DNA of 64,000 nucleotides from Palaemon carinicauda (lineage: Eukaryota > Arthropoda > Malacostraca > Decapoda > Palaemonidae). The DNA is taken from assembly GCF_036898095.1 (NCBI RefSeq), contig NC_090725.1, positions 323,107,949 through 323,171,948 on the forward strand. Direction: 5' to 3'. Under the pieces are notes generated by a model. The model did not search any database. It was not told where the DNA came from and saw nothing but the letters and a program-made list of their open reading frames with translations. Position numbers and translations under genes: made by a program. How positions within the stretch are numbered: position 1 is the stretch's first letter; every line of letters begins with the position of its first letter. This document shows, in pieces, positions 56,557 to 64,000 of this stretch.

Positions 56557-57468
56557 ATTAATGTTATGAAAATATACTTATAAAGAACGAAGCATCAAAC
56601 TCGAGTGTCTCTGAACAAAAAGTCAAATTATAATCGTCTATCATTTACTTCTGTGTGACTTTATGAAGACTGAAATTTTCTCTTTACTTAGTTCAGCCAA
56701 TAACATAATTAATATTTCAAAACTCTAAAATCGGGAAAATAATTTACTAAGGCCTTTTTTCTATAAACTCTGATAAAAGCTATACTCTCAGGTTATATAC
56801 ATAGTTATATAAGAAAATCTACATTATTCATTTATATGCTAAACTTTAAATGATAGGCTACATTTTAAAGATGATAACGGGGGTTATTTCAGAAACATAA
56901 AATACAATATTTCATATACTCATTACTAAAGCTGATGATTTTACACTCTTGGAAAATACTTTTTGGAAGAAACTCGAGTTTTAATCTGGCCAATGGCCTG
57001 ACTGAGTGAGTGCTGTACTTTCTAAATGGCATGAAGATATTTTTCACCTTTTCACATACAGGAAATTTCTTTAGAAACTACGCTGCATAATTTACAATGC
57101 GAAACCCACTTTAATTCTACACGAAAAAACTACAAAATCTACAAAAAGCTCTAACTAAAACCCCTACAGTCTTACTTCTTTAAGGAAATACAGCCGACTG
57201 ACTTCCCTTGTCCACCTTCGACAAAAGAACGACCTAACATTTCCTTAAGAATCTCGCATCAATCACCCAGTTCCAGCACAGACAAACCTCATTCTTTGCA
57301 GTGGCATTCTTAACATTTTCCCAATATTCAGTATTTGCAAATTCTCATCACAATTGAACCAGATACTGACATCAAAGATAAGAATTAACAGGATAAAAAT
57401 TGAATAGGTTTTCATCCTTTCCCTATACCGATGTGTGATCAATAAAAAAAATATCTATGAGAGTAAAT

Positions 57469-57622
57469 GGGGCCTAAAATAATTGATCTCGTTACAAAAA
57501 AAAAAAAAAAAAAAAAAAAATTATGGGGCCTAAAATAATTGATCTCGTTACCAAAAAAAAAAAAAGAAAAAAAAGGGCCTAAAATAATTGATCTCGTTAC
57601 CAAAAAAAAAAGAAAAAAAAAA
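57469..57622. repeat. Three units of a ~53-bp repeat with A-runs
   Basis: The core GGGCCTAAAATAATTGATCT then CGTTAC is repeated at 57469, 57525 and 57575, each followed by an A-run of different length (up to about 25). Confidence 0.93.
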
Positions 57623-57916
57623 TCTCCGACGGAGAATCATATGATTAACTTTTAACGACGTGTATTGGATTAAATTTAGGAATATAATACAGCGTTTGGC
57701 CCCGTGAGACCATTCAGCATCCAAGTGAAAGAGGTGGAAAACCTTATAGGTGGTCTTTGAAGTAAACGTTATAAGAGCTTAGACGGTAAAACGGAAAAAT
57801 AAAGACAGGAGAGGAGGAGGTAAAGTTGAAGACTTTAAAGCTAGTGTATCTACAGTCGGGCCTGAAGGAACGCTGCTAAGACCGCTAAGTAACGCCTACA
57901 GAGAATCCTGTAAATG

Positions 57917-57943
57917 CACTGATGTCGGTACCCCATTTCGGCT

Positions 57944-58024
<81 letters not shown>

Positions 58025-58093
58025 TGTTAACCTATTTCACTGCCTACAGCAAATCCGATGAGGTGCACTGGTGGCACTACCCCATTCTGGCTT

Positions 58094-58182
<89 letters not shown>

Positions 58183-58206
58183 ACTTTCTACTATTTCACG
58201 GCGTTG
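57917..58206. repeat. Tandem duplication carrying two (GA)n tracts
   Basis: (GA)n at 57947-58021 and 58096-58180, each with matching flanks (GCACTG..., TACCCCATT, and CTATTTCAC after the tract). The unit was duplicated together with its microsatellite. Confidence 0.85.
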
Positions 58207-58394
58207 TGGGACAAAATAAAAGTAACAACACTAAGGTAGCTACGTAGGTGATGCAATATCCAATTTCCAATATTTTGTTTTAATTACTTTTATAGCTCCA
58301 TCAATCAATTTTGATCTAATCTAACAATTCTTAATTTGGACATTGAGACTCCAGAGTTATAAATGAAGTAGATTTAAAAAATAAAAGAGCTTTC

Positions 58395-58446
58395 GCACTT
58401 TTTATAAAGTGCCTCTTCAGCTGAAGAGGCACTTTGTAAAAAGTAC
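58395..58446. repeat. 52-bp near-perfect palindrome at the satellite edge
   Basis: Arms 58395-58420 and 58421-58446 are reverse complements with two mismatches. The inner 30 bp (AAAGTGCCTCTTCAG and its inverse) are perfect with no spacer. The right arm is the first satellite unit, so the left arm is an inverted unit. Confidence 0.95.
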
Positions 58447-59735
58447 AAAGGTTTCTGAGGCACTTTGTTAAAAGCACAAAGGCTTCTGAGGCATTTTGTA
58501 AAAATTACAAAGGCTTCTGAGGCCCTTTGTTAAAAGTACAAAGGCTTCTGAGGCCCTTTGTTAAAAGTACAAAGGCTTCTGGGGACTTTGTAAAAAGTAC
58601 AAAGGCTTCTTACATTTTGTTAAAAGTAGAAAGGCTTCTGGCGACTTTGTAAAAAGTACAAAGGCTTCTGTGGCACTTTGTTAAAAGTACAAAGGCTTCT
58701 GGGGACTTTGTAAAAAGTACAAAGGCTTCTGGGGCATTTTTTAAAAAGTAGACAGGCTTCTGGGGACTTTGTAAAAAGTACAAAGGCTTCTTACATTTTG
58801 TTAAAAGTAGAAAGGCTTCTGGGGACTTTGTAAAAAGTACAAAGGCTTCTTATATTTTGTTAAAAGTACAAAGGCTTCTCAGGCATTTTGTAAAAAGTAC
58901 AAAGGCTTCTTACATTTTGTTAAAAGTACAAAGGCTTCTGGGGACTTTGTAAAAAGTACAAAGGCTTCTTACATTTTGTTAAAAGTAGAAAGGCTTCTGG
59001 GGACTTTGTAAAAAGTACAAAGGCTTCTTACATTTTGTTAAAAGTACAAAGGCTTCTGGGGACTTTGTAAAAAGTACAAAGGCTTCTGGGGCATTTTTTT
59101 TAAAGTAGACAGGCTTCTGGGGACTTTGTAAAAAGTGCAAAGGCTTCTTACATTTTGTTAAAAGTAGAAAGGCTTCTGGGGACTTTGTAAAAAGTACAAA
59201 GGCTTCTTATATTTTGTTAAAAGTACAAAGGCTTCTCAGGCATTTTGTAAAAAGTACAAAGGCTTCTTACATTTTGTTAAAAGTACAAAGACTTCTGGGG
59301 ACTTTGTAAAAAGTACAAAGGCTTCTGGCGACTTTGTAAAAAGTACAAAGGCTTCTGGCGACTTTGTAAAAAGTACAAAGGCTTCTTACATTTTGTTAAA
59401 AGTAGAAAGGCTTCTGGGGACTTTGTAAAAAGTACAAAGGCTTCTTACATTTTGTTAAAAGTAGAAAGGCTTCTTGGGACTTTGTAAAAAGTACAAAGGC
59501 TTCTTACATTTTGTTAAAAGTACAAAGGCTTCTGGGGACTTTGTAAAAAGTACAAAGGCTTCTGAGGCATTTTGTTAAAAGTAGAAAGGCTTCTGGGGAC
59601 TTTGTAAAAAGTACAAAGGCTTCTTACATTTTGTTAAAAGTAGAAAGGCTTCTTGGGACTTTGTAAAAAGTACAAAGGCTTCTTAGGCATTTTGTTTGAA
59701 GTACGAAGGTTCCTGTATTTTTTTAAAAATATGCA
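58421..59735. repeat. Satellite array, ~29.5-bp unit with 59-bp dimers
   Basis: About 43 units alternate mainly between GGGGACTTTGTAAAAAGTAC (30 bp in all) and TACATTTTGTTAAAAGTAGA (29 bp in all), both ending AAAGGCTTCT. The 30-bp form contains CTTTGTA-AAAAG-TACAAAG, a 7-bp stem. Stretches of the array repeat at higher order (for example 58720-58930 against 59090-59290). Confidence 0.95.
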
Positions 59736-62231
<2,496 letters not shown>

Positions 62232-62868
62232 GGAAAATAGTCGTTTCCTTAGATTGAAGTGCCCATTATAATGTCTCCAGTTTATATCTCATCTATTTTC
62301 TACATAATCCCAAATCCACTTTTACCTACACAAACATATGACTCCAAATTCTTGTCCCTCCCTCTAGCTATACAGAAAAGCCTTTTACACAAAGGTTTTA
62401 TTGACCTAAGACACTGACTATGAAATTTTACTGCAGAAGAGAATCAATAATCATCTACTTGCTGAAGTTGCCTCCTAAAACTCCAAATGAATGAAAGATC
62501 CTTTCTATTACCAATCAACACTCACACCATTTAGATTACTTTATTTCCTAAGTAAAAAATCGGTGTTTGGAGTTGAAATGCCATAGCTTATTTCTATTTA
62601 TGAAAACATTAAACACTTTATCAAAAATACTTGTTCGTTAAATCTGTAGTATCAAACTGAATGTACAACCTATAATGTTATTAATATTTAATCCGAGTAC
62701 ATTTTCATTCATAAATATTTAATAATCTGGGCTTAATTTCAAGAATATTTCTTGACATTATTTGTATCTCATATAATTTTACATACTATATTGTATACTT
62801 ATATTAATCAATATACCATAGCTTATTCATTCATTCTCCTGCATTTTTTACAATGCCAATCATCCATA

Positions 62869-62871
<3 letters not shown>

Positions 62872-62937
<66 letters not shown>
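62872..62937. repeat. (GA)n microsatellite
   Basis: About 66 bp of pure GA repeat. Confidence 0.98.
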
Positions 62938-62940
<3 letters not shown>

Positions 62941-62984
62941 TATACTGTTGTAAAGTAATACTAAAAGTCAAAGCAAGAATAGGT

Positions 62985-63117
62985 AATGGGACGAAATTTG
63001 ATTAATATTTAAAGGAGTATTCACATATGGTATTGGGACGAAATTTGACAGATATTTAAGAATGATTCTCACATTTTCGGATGAAATTTGACTAATATTC
63101 AAGAATTATTCACCCAT
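62985..63117. repeat. Three imperfect ~50-bp repeats
   Basis: GGGACGAAATTTGATTAATA, GGGACGAAATTTGACAGATA and CGGATGAAATTTGACTAATA each lead into a TTCAC-type end. Confidence 0.75.
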
Positions 63118-64000
63118 TAAAGAACAAGATACCATACTATTCTTTATCATCAACATATATATCAAAAGAATGATTCTAGTTTGTTTTCTTCCCTAGAAAA
63201 CCGATTTGTGAAAGGGGAACTCATTATTTCTATTCAAAAGAAAGCAAAAGCTGATTATTGTTCACAGTTTTCCATTAGTAATATAGAAATTTCGTTAATA
63301 TTTTGGGTTTTAATATTTTCTTATTCATGATTCAAAAAGGATAAGGCAAATTTCTCGCCAGTTTTATGATCGTTTGGCAGATTGCATAGGAGGAAAAATT
63401 TAAGGGGCTACTATGAGCAACATACCTTGAATTACAATGATACTGAAGTTCTCTCTTAAATATCCTCCGAAAGATAAAAACAGCATTATTAAAACAGGTA
63501 TAAATCTTAAATTCACCAATTCCAAATATTTTTTCCAGTACATCCTATTCCACAGAGCAATACCACATCCCTCCGGAGCCTAAAGATAGACAAGAATACT
63601 GGAACTCTTGAAAACAAGATTGAAAAATGAAACAAGGAATTACTTGAATGGAAGAAAGGAAACATTGAGTGAAATAATCAATCCAATGAGTGCAAAAAAT
63701 AGCTCCTTAGAACATGGTGTGTAGCAGAGAACTACATACACAAAGGATTACTGTAAATAATTCCATAGGCTATAAAGGGCTCCAAATAACTTACAGATAA
63801 TTTCATTATCCAATAAGTGAAGACAACTCCATAGAAGTGTTTTAAACAACACTACAGAGGAAAGTGTCCAGAATTGCTTTCAAGACCTAAAATAGTCATG
63901 AATAAATGAATAGTAAATGGAGTAAGACTCAAATAACTCCATAAAAATGGGATGTCGGGGACAAACAGAATATTTTAACCTGGTGAATCAAATAAATGTC

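Noticed and set aside
58421..59735. Hairpin repeat array as a possible CRISPR
   Set aside because: Continuous tandem satellite with no spacers.

Overview
The window looks like repeat-dense nuclear DNA of an animal, most likely a decapod crustacean. That placement is an inference from several DIRS elements, an RTE-type LINE, long (GA)n/(CT)n tracts and several minisatellites, not from a host marker gene. I recognise no intact host gene. Nearly everything that codes is transposon-derived, and most of it sits in nested insertions.

Layout. 1-3881: right part of a DIRS-like tyrosine-recombinase (YR) retrotransposon (family 1, copy A), which landed in an older DIRS relic (A0, 3882-6205). 6206-11374: AT-rich DNA without a visible gene. 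11375-23970: a MITE-like element split by DIRS family 1 copy B (11469-23755). B is itself split by a minus-strand LTR element (14318-19478) that has Gag but no reverse transcriptase. 25288-34135: a different DIRS family (E) with an almost complete Gag-RT-RNase H-YR set. 34658-51741: a full-length RTE-like LINE split by a third DIRS family (D, 35578-49440). D is split in its RNase H/YR linker by DIRS family 1 copy C (39902-47278), and C carries a 5S rRNA-like insert. 51766-64000: AT-rich DNA with tandem repeats, including a 1.3 kb hairpin-forming satellite that starts in a 52-bp near-palindrome.

How the parts work together. The DIRS copies share one architecture: a left end, inverted terminal repeats (ITRs), Gag with a cysteine-rich N-terminus, RT with YLDDW, RNase H, a YR with R...HxxR...Y, and an internal complementary region (ICR) that copies the joint between the two element ends. 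This fits DIRS replication through a circle joined at the ends and inserted by the YR. No family 1 copy here can be autonomous. A has lost the YR catalytic residues, B has lost the RT aspartates, and C has lost both active sites.

The most informative signal is copy C. Its ITRs and ICR are nearly identical, so it inserted recently, and it sits in a better-preserved host element. Yet its coding region is the most decayed. That points to an already dead element being mobilised in trans. A second cross-element signal is a Cys-rich Gag N-terminus with matching spacing in families 1 and D and a looser version in E.
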